Origin: CAXXOK01 sp964640955
GTDB taxonomy: Bacteria; Bacillota; Clostridia; Christensenellales; Aristaeellaceae
Direction: 5' to 3'
Length of the DNA stretch: 31,286 nucleotides
Assembly (NCBI GenBank): GCA_964640955.1
Contig: CAZXJI010000030.1
Location: 1-31,286 of the forward strand
The notes under the pieces were generated by a model. That model was not told where the DNA came from. It saw only the letters and a list, made by a program, of their open reading frames with translations, and ran no database searches. Every line of letters starts with the position of its first letter. The stretch's first letter is position 1. Positions 16,636 through 23,845 of this stretch are shown here, piece after piece. Made by a program: the position numbers and the translations under genes.

Positions 16636-16859
16636 TATAAATTCCAGAAAAACCAGCAAGCCGTTTCTGCCAAACGGCGCGAAAAACGGACGGGCCGCCG
16701 CGGAGCCTTCCGCCTCCGGCTTTGCGGAAAAGAATCGTTTGGGAAAAGGAATCCGGCGGCGAAAGGCGAAGTTTTATAGAACGTTATGCGGCCGCGGCGG
16801 CGCCCGGGCGGATGCGCGGGAAACGCGAGATCGGACCAGAAAACGAGGAGTAATTCGAC
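16636..16859. other. Divergent intergenic region with a small dyad
   Basis: Between the operon promoter and the GH84 start codon, GCCGTTT (16660-16666) and AAACGGC (16672-16678) form a 7-bp dyad with a 5-base spacer, about 60-80 bases upstream of the operon start site, a position suitable for an activator or second operator. No convincing plus-strand promoter for the GH84 gene is visible; TATAAA at 16636 and TATAGA at 16775 have poor -35 partners. No gene is seen. Confidence 0.4.
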
Positions 16860-18194
16860 ATGACGGAAAAAGCGGCGACCTTTCCGATCCGCGGTGTGAT
16901 CGAAGGGTACTACGGCAAGCCCTGGACGTTCAAGCAACGGTGCGATCTGTTGGATTTTTTGCAGGGACACGGTATGAACAGCTACTTCTACGCGGCCAAG
17001 TACGACGCGTACCACCGGGAACGCTGGGCGGAGCTGTACCGTCCGGAAGACCTGGAGGAGCTGAGCAGGCTGGTTCAGTACGCGGCCTGCCGGAGGGTCG
17101 ATTTCTGGTATTGCATTGCGCCCGGCCTTTCGCTTTGCTACGCCGGCGAGGAGGACATGCGGCGCCTGGCGGCCAAGACGCGGCAGATCTATCAGCTGGG
17201 CGTGCGTCACATCGGGCTGTTTCTGGACGACATACCGCCGCTTTTGCAGCACCCTGAGGATATCGCCCGCTACGCGTCGCTTGCGGAGGCGCACGTCGAT
17301 TTTATCGGCCGCTACGCGGCGCTGATGAACGAAACTTTTCCCGAGCCCGTGCAGCTGTGCGTCTGCCCGTGGCAGTACTGCGGCACCGGGGAGGAAGCCT
17401 ACGTTTCCACGCTTGGCAAAAGGCTGTCGCCGGACGTGAAGCTTTTGTGGACGGGGCCGGAGGTCTGCTCCCGGACGCTCAAAACGACGCAGGCGAAGCG
17501 TTTTCTGGAGGCGACGGGCCACCGGCCCACCTACTGGGACAACTACCCGGTCAACGACGCCAGCATGTACCGCGAAATGCACCTGGGCCCCCTGCTCGGG
17601 CGGGACGCGGACCTGGGCGTGTACAGCGACGGTTATTTGGCCAACGGCATGGAAAGCTATCGATGCACCAGGATCGTTTTGCACACCATCGCGGATTATC
17701 TGGCGGACCCCACGGGCTACGACCCCGAAATCTCCTGGCACAGGGCGATGGAAAGCGAGCTGAAGGAGGCGGGCGAGGCGTTCGTCCTGCTGGCGGACAA
17801 CATGCGCCGCTCCTGCCTGCAGGATGCCAACTCCCGTTTGCTGCACGGCGTTCTCTACGAGATGCGCAGGGCGCTGGTCACGGGCCAAAGGGAGCAGGCC
17901 GCGCAGGTCCTTACGGACTATGTGGCCCGGCTGGACGCGCTGGAAGACCATATCGCCGGCGGCCGGGTGCCCGCGCCGCTGCTGGCGGAGCTGGAGCCGT
18001 GGCTTGAGAAGCACCGCAGGATGCACCGGGTGCTGCACCTGACCGTACAGTACCTGAAAGGCCCCTCCGCCACGCTGGAGCGCTGGATCGAGGACGAGCT
18101 GACCGCCATGAAGGCGATGACGGTGAATTACGGGGATTGCGACATGGAGCTGACGGTGAGCGAGATTCTCCGCGGCATCCGGCCCGAGGCCTGA
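16860..18194 (+). CDS. GH84-family beta-N-acetylglucosaminidase-like hydrolase
   Basis: The 444-residue protein starts almost directly with the GH84 barrel: GVIEGYYGKPWT (12-23), GMNSYFYAAKYD (38-49), the catalytic aspartate pair Asp123-Asp124 in GLFLDDIP, LWTGPEVCS (196-204) and WDNYPVND (226-233). GH84 enzymes use substrate-assisted catalysis through the N-acetyl group of GlcNAc and the DD pair, so an N-acetylhexosamine-containing substrate is expected. The N-terminal alpha/beta domain and secretion signal of long clostridial members are absent, so it is a compact cytoplasmic form. GAGGAG stands nine bases before the ATG. It is divergent from the glycan operon and very likely acts on the same imported material. 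Confidence 0.9.
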   Translation: MTEKAATFPIRGVIEGYYGKPWTFKQRCDLLDFLQGHGMNSYFYAAKYDAYHRERWAELYRPEDLEELSRLVQYAACRRVDFWYCIAPGLSLCYAGEEDMRRLAAKTRQIYQLGVRHIGLFLDDIPPLLQHPEDIARYASLAEAHVDFIGRYAALMNETFPEPVQLCVCPWQYCGTGEEAYVSTLGKRLSPDVKLLWTGPEVCSRTLKTTQAKRFLEATGHRPTYWDNYPVNDASMYREMHLGPLLGRDADLGVYSDGYLANGMESYRCTRIVLHTIADYLADPTGYDPEISWHRAMESELKEAGEAFVLLADNMRRSCLQDANSRLLHGVLYEMRRALVTGQREQAAQVLTDYVARLDALEDHIAGGRVPAPLLAELEPWLEKHRRMHRVLHLTVQYLKGPSATLERWIEDELTAMKAMTVNYGDCDMELTVSEILRGIRPEA

Positions 18195-18234
18195 TCCCGC
18201 GGAGCGGGTCCGACAAACCCTCCGATACCGTTTT

Positions 18235-18261
18235 GCCCCGCCGGTTCCGCGCGGGGCTTTT
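18235..18261 (+). terminator. Intrinsic terminator after the GH84 gene
   Basis: Stem GCCCCGC (18235-18241) with GCGGGGC (18251-18257), 9-base loop, followed by TTTT. Confidence 0.75.
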
Positions 18262-18306
18262 CCGACGCCGGCGCCACCCGCAGGGGACGCGCGGACAAAA
18301 ACGGCC

Positions 18307-18335
18307 TTGTCGCGCACCCCTGCGGATGGTATGAT
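18307..18335 (+). promoter_or_regulatory. Probable sigma-A promoter for the MFS gene
   Basis: TTGTCG (18307-18312) and TATGAT (18330-18335) with a 17-bp spacer lie after the GH84 terminator and 35 bases before the MFS start codon. Confidence 0.55.
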
Positions 18336-18369
18336 GTGGAGGCATCAACCGGGAGAGGAACGCGAACCG

Positions 18370-19599
18370 ATGAAAACGAAGCCGATCAGCAGGGAAATGC
18401 TACTGTTCTTTATCATGATCTCCGCGGCCGCGCTGGGCAACGGCTTAAGCGACTCCGTTTATTCCAACTATTTCAAAGAAACGTACAACGTCACCACCAC
18501 GCAGCGCGCCTTTATCGAGTTTCCGCGGGAATTGCCGGGTCTGTTGTGCGCGCTGGTCATCGCCTCGCTGTCGATGCTGGGGGATGCGAAAATCAGCCTG
18601 ATCGCGCAGATTTCCGCCTGCGCGGGGCTCATGGCGATGGGCTTTTTTACCCCGTCCTTCGGGGTGATGCTCATTTTCCTGTTCGTCAATTCCATGGGGA
18701 TGCACCTGTTCATGCCCCTGTCCGACTCCATGGGCATGGCGCTGGCCGAGCCGGGGCAGGTGGGGCGGCGCGTGGGGCAGTACGCGAGCGTCAAGATGCT
18801 TTTCGGCTTCATCGCCGGCATTACGGTGTTCTTCGGCTTCCGCTTCGGCGCGTTTTCGTTCCAGTCGCAAGTCAAGCTGTCGTTCGTCATCGGCGCCGGG
18901 TTTTTCGTGGTGGCGGCCGTGGCGGCGGCGCTGCTGGTGAAACGCAACGTTCCCGCGCTGAGCGTGCGCAGGCGCACTCGCCTGGTGCTGCGCAAACAGT
19001 ACCGCTACTACTACCTGCTCACAATGCTGAACGGCGTGCAAAAACAGATCGCCTACGTGTTCGGCTCCTGGGTGATCGTCGATCTGCTGCTCAAGCGGGC
19101 GGATACGATGTCGCTTCTGCTGATCACGGCCAGCTTCATCAGCATTTTCTTCATGCGCGCCATCGGCCGGTGGATCGACCGCTTCGGCATCAAGCGGATG
19201 ATGTACGTGGACGCGCTGACGTTTATCTTCGTATACGTCATCTACGGCTTCGTGGTGTGGGGCATCTCCAGCAAGGCGCTGCCGGGCGTCGGCTGGCCCG
19301 TGCTGATGGTATACGCGCTGTTCGTGATGGATCGGCTGTCCATGCAGATCGGCGTGGTGAAATCCGTCTACCTCAAGTCCATCGCGATTACGAAGGAAGA
19401 GATCACCGCCACCCTCTCCACCGGCACGAGCCTGGACCATATGGTGTCCATCCTCGCGGCCCAGTTGAGCGGCCTGGTGTGGACGATCTGGGGGCCGCAA
19501 TGGGTCTTTTTCATGGCGGCGACGTTCTCGCTGGGGAACCTGTTCGTGGCGTGGCGCGCCAAAATCGGGGAAAACGGGGCGGACGGAATCGCGGAATAG
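18370..19599 (+). CDS. MFS transporter
   Basis: The 409-residue protein has about twelve hydrophobic segments in two halves divided near residue 195 by a basic cytoplasmic stretch (VKRNVPALSVRRRTRLVLRK, roughly 190-210). GRWIDRFGIKRMM resembles the MFS loop between helices 8 and 9, and the first half has loops with GQVGRRVGQY. It presumably carries a small solute by proton coupling. ATG 18370 is used: GAGAGG lies upstream and the sequence before it is not membrane-like. Own promoter and a preceding terminator make it a separate unit from the GH84 gene. Substrate unknown; a released sugar or an unrelated drug-like compound are both possible. Confidence 0.82.
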   Translation: MKTKPISREMLLFFIMISAAALGNGLSDSVYSNYFKETYNVTTTQRAFIEFPRELPGLLCALVIASLSMLGDAKISLIAQISACAGLMAMGFFTPSFGVMLIFLFVNSMGMHLFMPLSDSMGMALAEPGQVGRRVGQYASVKMLFGFIAGITVFFGFRFGAFSFQSQVKLSFVIGAGFFVVAAVAAALLVKRNVPALSVRRRTRLVLRKQYRYYYLLTMLNGVQKQIAYVFGSWVIVDLLLKRADTMSLLLITASFISIFFMRAIGRWIDRFGIKRMMYVDALTFIFVYVIYGFVVWGISSKALPGVGWPVLMVYALFVMDRLSMQIGVVKSVYLKSIAITKEEITATLSTGTSLDHMVSILAAQLSGLVWTIWGPQWVFFMAATFSLGNLFVAWRAKIGENGADGIAE

Positions 19600-19726
19600 C
19601 GGGCGGAGGAGAACCCGTTCGAAGCCCGCGCCGGGGGCACGCCTGTGCACAGGATAAACGCACTTCGAAGACGAATGAATTGAATAGCAAAAAAAGAACG
19701 CGCAATACGCACCCGGGAGAAACGCC

Positions 19727-20656
19727 ATGATCCTTTCCGCATCGCGCCGCACGGACATTCCCTGTTATTACGCCGACTGGCTGATGAATCGTCTCCGGGC
19801 CGGTTATGTGCTGGTGCGCAACCCCATGAACCGCGCGCAGGTGTCGCGCGTTTCCCTTTCGCCGCAGACCGTGGACTGCATCGTGTTTTGGACGAAGGAC
19901 GCCGAAAACATGCTGCCTCACCTCGCGGAGCTGGACGCCCTGGGCTACCGCTACTATTTCCAGTTCACGCTCACGCCCTACGGCCGCGCGCTGGAGCCGG
20001 GCCTGCGCGACAAGCGCGCGATCGAGGATACGTTTATCCGCCTGTCCCGACGCGTCGGCCGCGAACGCGTCGTGTGGCGCTACGACCCGATCGTCCTGAA
20101 CGCTGCGCTGGACGTTCCCTGGCACGAAAAGCAGTTTGCGCGCCTGTGCGACAAGCTTGCGGCGTATACCGACACCGTGACCGTCAGCTTCGTGGATGAA
20201 TACCGAAAGCTGAAAACGAACCTGATCCGGGCGATTACCGCGGAGGAAATCGCGCGGCTGAGCGCGTACATCGGCGCGACCGCCGAAACGCACGGCCTGC
20301 GCGCCGTCGCCTGCTGCGAAAAGGCCGATCTGACGCCCTACGGCATCCGGCGGGCGAGCTGCATCGACAAAGCGCGGCTGGAGGCCGTCTGCGGGTGCGG
20401 GCTGGACGTAAAGCCCGACCCAAGCCAGCGTCCCGGCTGCGGCTGCGTGGAAAGCGTGGATATCGGCGCCTACGACACCTGCCCGGGTGGGTGCGTGTAC
20501 TGCTACGCGAACGACCCCGCGACAATCGGGCGCCGGACGCCGCACGACCCGAACAGCCCCCTGCTGAACGGAACCCTTGCGGATACGGACAGGGTGACGG
20601 AAAGAAAAGTGAAGTCCCACCGGCGCAACCAGCTGACCTTCGCCGATTTTTCCTGA
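19727..20656 (+). CDS. DUF1848-family protein with C-terminal CX3CX2C iron-sulfur motif
   Basis: The 309-residue protein begins ILSASRRTDIPCYY and contains NPMNRAQVSRVSLSP and CIVFWTKDAENML, hallmarks of DUF1848. Its C-terminus is cysteine-rich: Cys222, 224, 238, 240 and then C252-x3-C256-x2-C259 in CPGGCVYCYAN, which is the radical-SAM cluster motif but placed at the end of the chain rather than the start. The family is annotated as having a cysteine cluster similar to that of radical SAM enzymes; its reaction is unknown to me. GGGAG lies eight bases before the ATG. It follows the MFS gene by 127 bases with no clear promoter or terminator between them, so they may be cotranscribed. Confidence 0.85.
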   Translation: MILSASRRTDIPCYYADWLMNRLRAGYVLVRNPMNRAQVSRVSLSPQTVDCIVFWTKDAENMLPHLAELDALGYRYYFQFTLTPYGRALEPGLRDKRAIEDTFIRLSRRVGRERVVWRYDPIVLNAALDVPWHEKQFARLCDKLAAYTDTVTVSFVDEYRKLKTNLIRAITAEEIARLSAYIGATAETHGLRAVACCEKADLTPYGIRRASCIDKARLEAVCGCGLDVKPDPSQRPGCGCVESVDIGAYDTCPGGCVYCYANDPATIGRRTPHDPNSPLLNGTLADTDRVTERKVKSHRRNQLTFADFS

Positions 20657-20710
20657 CCGGGCGCCGAGGCGACGCGCGCAACGCCGGGCGACCCTATAGA
20701 ACGAAGCGCA

Positions 20711-20742
20711 TAAAAATCGCCCCCCGGTTTTGCCGGGGGGCG
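20711..20742 (-). terminator. Terminator of the amino-acid ABC operon
   Basis: A 10-bp stem (20733-20742 with 20718-20727) with a 5-base loop is followed on the minus strand by ATTTTTA. It may also slow plus-strand transcripts from the DUF1848 gene, though no T tract follows on that strand. Confidence 0.85.
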
Positions 20743-20763
20743 AAAACGCTGTTACCGGTTGGC

Positions 20764-21534
20764 TTACAGGATGCTCTTGAGGAAATTGACGGCCTTTTCG
20801 TTCGTGGGATGCTCGAACAGGTCTTTGGGCGGGCCCTCTTCCAGGATCATCCCGTCCGCCATGAACACCACGCGGTCGGCGACCTCCCGGGCGAAGCCCA
20901 TCTCGTGCGTTACGCACAGCATGGTCATACCCTGTTTGGCGAGCCCCTTCATGACGTTGAGCACCTCGCCGACCAGCTCGGGGTCCAGCGCGCTGGTCGG
21001 TTCGTCGAACAGCATAATCTCCGGCTCCATCGCCAGCGCCCGCGCGATGGCGACGCGCTGCTGCTGGCCGCCGGAAAGCTTGCTGGGGTATTCGTTAAGC
21101 TTATCGGACAGGCCCACCCGGCCGATGATCTCCTCGGCCAGCCTGCGGGCGGCTTCCTTGCTCTTTTTGCGCACCAGTACCTGCGCGATCATCACGTTTT
21201 CCAGCACCGTCTTGTGGGGGAAGAGGTTGAAGCGCTGGAAGACCATCCCCATTTCCAGCAGCATGGACTTTTGCCGCTCCGGCTCCACCCGATGGATGGT
21301 CTTGTTGTGCTCGCGGTGAAGAAAAAGCTCGTCTTTGATGAATATCTTGCCGCTGGTGATGGTCTCCAGCTGGTTGAGCGACCGCAGGTAGGTCGATTTG
21401 CCGGCGCCGGAAGGGCCGATGATGCAGATCACCTCGCCCTTTCGGACGCTCAGATTGATGTCCCGGAGGACTTCCAGCTTCCCGAAGGCCTTGCGCAGAT
21501 GCTCCGTTCGGAGAATATACTCGTATTCGCTCAT
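20764..21534 (-). CDS. Polar amino-acid ABC transporter ATP-binding protein (GlnQ/HisP-like)
   Basis: The 256-residue ATPase has all nucleotide-binding motifs: Walker A GPSGAGKST (40-48), Q-loop Gln100 in GMVFQRFNLFPH (the family usually has FQQFNLFPH), signature LSGGQ (153-157), Walker B IMLFDEP (173-179) and the switch His210. It powers uptake through the permease encoded immediately upstream, nine bases away, in a binding protein-permease-ATPase operon. The substrate class (polar amino acid) follows from all three subunits; the exact amino acid is not determined. Confidence 0.93.
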   Translation of the reverse strand: MSEYEYILRTEHLRKAFGKLEVLRDINLSVRKGEVICIIGPSGAGKSTYLRSLNQLETITSGKIFIKDELFLHREHNKTIHRVEPERQKSMLLEMGMVFQRFNLFPHKTVLENVMIAQVLVRKKSKEAARRLAEEIIGRVGLSDKLNEYPSKLSGGQQQRVAIARALAMEPEIMLFDEPTSALDPELVGEVLNVMKGLAKQGMTMLCVTHEMGFAREVADRVVFMADGMILEEGPPKDLFEHPTNEKAVNFLKSIL

Positions 21535-21543
21535 CGCCGCCTC

Positions 21544-22584
21544 CTACTCGTATACCGACAGTCTTTTTTCGACCTTGCCAAAGACGTACGTGAAGATGGC
21601 GGTGATGACCAGGTAGATGACCAACGCGGGGAAGAACACGAGGTAATTGCCCTCGCTGGTCATGATGGATTTGGAAATGGTCGTGATGTCCATCAGCGAT
21701 ATGGCGAACACCAGGGAGACGTCCTTGATCATCATCACGAACTCGTTGCACAGCGGAGGAATCATCCGGCGGATGGACTGCGGGATGATGATGGTGCGCA
21801 TCGTCTGCCCGTAGCTCATGCCCAGCGCCTTGGCGGCCTCGTTTTGCCCCTTGTCGATGGACTGGATGGCGGCGCGGACGATCTCGGCGCAATAGGCGGC
21901 GGAGTTGAGCGAAAAGGCGATGAGCGCCGCGAGGAAGGCGCCCTTGTAAACGGCCTCCGTATCCCCGGCGGCGAAGATGCCCCGCCACGAAAACCCGAAT
22001 ATGACGGGCGCGGAAAAGTAGACCACGAACAGCTGTATCAGCAGCGGCGTGCCGCGGAAAAAGAAGATGTAGCCGCTGCTGATTTTGCTGATGAACTTGT
22101 TGGCCGAGATTTTGCCCAGCGCCAGAAATACGCTCAGGATGGCGCCGATCACCATTGAAAGCGTGGTGAGCAGCAGGGTCAGCTTCACGCCGTGGAGCAC
22201 GTTTTCCCCGGTGCCGAGCATCCGGTAGGTGTAGTTCACCATCTGCCCCACGAACTTGCCCATGCCTTCGTCGGCGCTGTAAATACGCCCGGCGAACGCC
22301 ACGTACGATTCCTTGACGGCCTTCGCGCCGGACGTGGAAAAGGAAAGGTACTTGATAAAGCCGAAGCTGTTGTAGGTGACGGTCACGTACTTGCGCGCGC
22401 TGTCCTTCTCCTCCAGCATGATCTGCTTCATCTGGTCGGAGGCGTTGGCCATCATCGCCTCTTCGGATACGTTGACGGCCGAGAGGACGGAAAGGAGCGC
22501 CACAGCTGCCATAACGAGTATGGCAGCTGTTTTGCTCGAACGTTTCCAGCGCTTGACGTCGAGGAACCTTCGAATGATCTTCAT
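21544..22584 (-). CDS. Polar amino-acid ABC transporter permease with N-terminal extension
   Basis: The C-terminal ~215 residues form a HisM/GlnP-type permease: HGVKLTLLLTTLSMVIG (from about 131), FFFRGTPLLIQLFVVYF, and the EAA loop GQNEAAKALGMSYGQTMRTI. Before it lies an unusual ~130-residue extension with one hydrophobic helix (about 19-39) and a largely soluble stretch (40-125) that would face outward. Family members are usually 215-250 residues; this one is 346. ATG 22584 is the most plausible start, though only a weak GGTAAAG site precedes it; an in-frame GTG is six codons upstream. The protein is co-transcribed with the binding protein and ATPase. Confidence 0.88.
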   Translation of the reverse strand: MKIIRRFLDVKRWKRSSKTAAILVMAAVALLSVLSAVNVSEEAMMANASDQMKQIMLEEKDSARKYVTVTYNSFGFIKYLSFSTSGAKAVKESYVAFAGRIYSADEGMGKFVGQMVNYTYRMLGTGENVLHGVKLTLLLTTLSMVIGAILSVFLALGKISANKFISKISSGYIFFFRGTPLLIQLFVVYFSAPVIFGFSWRGIFAAGDTEAVYKGAFLAALIAFSLNSAAYCAEIVRAAIQSIDKGQNEAAKALGMSYGQTMRTIIIPQSIRRMIPPLCNEFVMMIKDVSLVFAISLMDITTISKSIMTSEGNYLVFFPALVIYLVITAIFTYVFGKVEKRLSVYE

Positions 22585-22618
22585 CGCTTTACCACTTTGC
22601 ACGTATTTGCTGCGCCGA

Positions 22619-22633
22619 GGCGGGCCTCCCGCC
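22619..22633 (-). other. Intercistronic hairpin between binding protein and permease
   Basis: GGCGGG (22619-22624) and CCCGCC (22628-22633) form a 6-bp stem with a 3-base loop seven bases after the binding-protein stop. No T tract follows, so it probably protects the upstream message rather than ending transcription. Confidence 0.4.
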
Positions 22634-22639
22634 GCCGGG

Positions 22640-23440
22640 TTATTCGGCCGCGCCGAACCAGTACTCGACGTTCTCCTCGAAGAAGCCCTCCGCCGTCAGC
22701 TGGTCGATCGCCGCGTTGATGGCAGTCTGCAGCGCGGTATTTTCAAGCCCCATGGCGACGCCGAATTGCTCGGGCTCGCTCTCGTCCTGGAAGGCTTTTA
22801 TGTAAAGGTCGGGGTTGGAGGCCAGATAGCCGTCCGCCACGGTGGAGTCCACAACCACCGCGTCCACTTCGCCGTTGGTCAGCTGCGTAAAGCAGGTGGT
22901 GACCTTCTCGTTGGCGGAAATCGTGCATTTGATGGAGCCGGTATCCACGTAGTCCGACATCAGGATGTCGGAGGTCGTTTCCTTCTGCACGGCGATCGCC
23001 ATGCCGTCCAGATCGAGGAAGCTGCCGATGGTCCCGGTGTAATCGCTGCGCACGACCACGGCCTGATAGTTATTGATGTAGGGCTCGGAGAAGAGCATGG
23101 TTTCCTTGCGGGTTTCGGTAATCGTCACGGCGGAGATCACGCAGTCGTAGTTGACGTCGATCCCCTGGAAGATGCCGTCCCACGCGGTGTTGACGAAGTT
23201 GATGGTGAGGCCGAGCTTCTCGCCCAAAGCGTTGGCGAAGTCGACGTCGTAGCCGATGGGCGTCGTGCCGTCCTCCGCGAAGTCCTCGAAAGGAGGATAG
23301 CCGATTTCCATGCCGACGTTAAGCACGCCGTCCTGCATCAGTTTGACGCCGGACAGATCGATTGCCGTGTCCTCCGCCAGTGCCGCCAGGGGAAGCAGCA
23401 TTACCATCGCCAGTATGACCGCCAGAATCTTCTTTTTCAT
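22640..23440 (-). CDS. Polar amino-acid ABC transporter substrate-binding protein (family 3)
   Basis: The 266-residue protein has a signal peptide (MKKK, hydrophobic run, ALA before ED at residue 22) and the SBP-family-3 pattern: LNVGMEIGYPPFEDF, GYDVDFANALGEKLGL, WDGIFQGIDVNYDCVISAVTITETRKE split around the conserved ITxTxxR segment, and FSEPYI. These bind an amino acid through the arginine of ETR and nearby acidic residues. There is no lipobox cysteine, so it would be released or held by other means. AAGGAGG lies six bases before the ATG. First gene of its operon. Confidence 0.92.
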   Translation of the reverse strand: MKKKILAVILAMVMLLPLAALAEDTAIDLSGVKLMQDGVLNVGMEIGYPPFEDFAEDGTTPIGYDVDFANALGEKLGLTINFVNTAWDGIFQGIDVNYDCVISAVTITETRKETMLFSEPYINNYQAVVVRSDYTGTIGSFLDLDGMAIAVQKETTSDILMSDYVDTGSIKCTISANEKVTTCFTQLTNGEVDAVVVDSTVADGYLASNPDLYIKAFQDESEPEQFGVAMGLENTALQTAINAAIDQLTAEGFFEENVEYWFGAAE

Positions 23441-23462
23441 ACGATCCTCCTTACAAAAACAA

Positions 23463-23481
23463 GAGTTACCTTAGGCAACTC
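23463..23481 (-). promoter_or_regulatory. Hairpin in the 5' leader of the amino-acid importer operon
   Basis: On the minus strand GAGTTGCC, TAA loop and GGTAACTC form an 8-bp stem (one G-T pair) followed by TTGTTTTTGT, directly upstream of the GGAGG site. It resembles a weak terminator (attenuator) or a dyad operator. Confidence 0.4.
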
Positions 23482-23494
23482 CTTTGTTATCATC

Positions 23495-23523
23495 AATTTA
23501 GTATAATAAAGCGCAGATGTCAA
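23495..23523 (-). promoter_or_regulatory. Probable promoter of the amino-acid importer operon
   Basis: Minus-strand TTGACA (23523-23518) is followed after 17 bp by TAAATT (23500-23495), a 4/6 match to the -10 consensus. The better TATACT at 23505-23500 would give only a 12-bp spacer. Confidence 0.5.
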
Positions 23524-23795
23524 TAGCAAATGCAATAAAAATACAACCGAACGCGTGGGATGCGGCAGTGCCCGGCGCGCCCGGCCCGGGGCGCCGGCGC
23601 CGAAGCGGCGTAAAGGCAGCGGATGAAAGGGTTGCGGCGCTTCCCGCGAAAGGCTCCGAGGCGACGGGAAGGGCTCGGTCGCGGCCCGTTTTCGGGCGGT
23701 TTTTTTGCGAACACCGCAACCGAAACGATGCATAATTATTTATCCGGTTTATAATTTTCCGCTTTTGACGGCTGCCGACGGCCGCGAAAAACCGC
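23524..23795 (+). other. Intergenic region with a plus-strand terminator-like hairpin
   Basis: Apart from GCCCG-TTTT-CGGGC (23684-23697) followed by GG and seven T (23698-23706) on the plus strand, I see nothing supported here. No plus-strand gene precedes this hairpin. A short open frame starting at 23517 has no ribosome-binding site and a low-complexity Arg/Ala/Gly composition. Confidence 0.35.
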
Positions 23796-23836
23796 CGAAC
23801 AAAAACTGGGGGCCGCAGGCTTTTGCCTGCGGCCCC
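23796..23836 (-). terminator. Terminator of the heterodimeric exporter operon
   Basis: A perfect 12-bp stem (23825-23836 with 23809-23820) and TTTT/AAAA loop is followed on the minus strand by CCAGTTTTTGTTC, ten bases after the last stop codon. Confidence 0.9.
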
Positions 23837-23845
23837 GGGTGAGTT

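Noticed and set aside
16632..18317. Long minus-strand open frame opposite the GH84 gene
   Set aside because: The plus strand encodes a clear GH84 enzyme with catalytic residues; the antisense frame has no recognisable domain.
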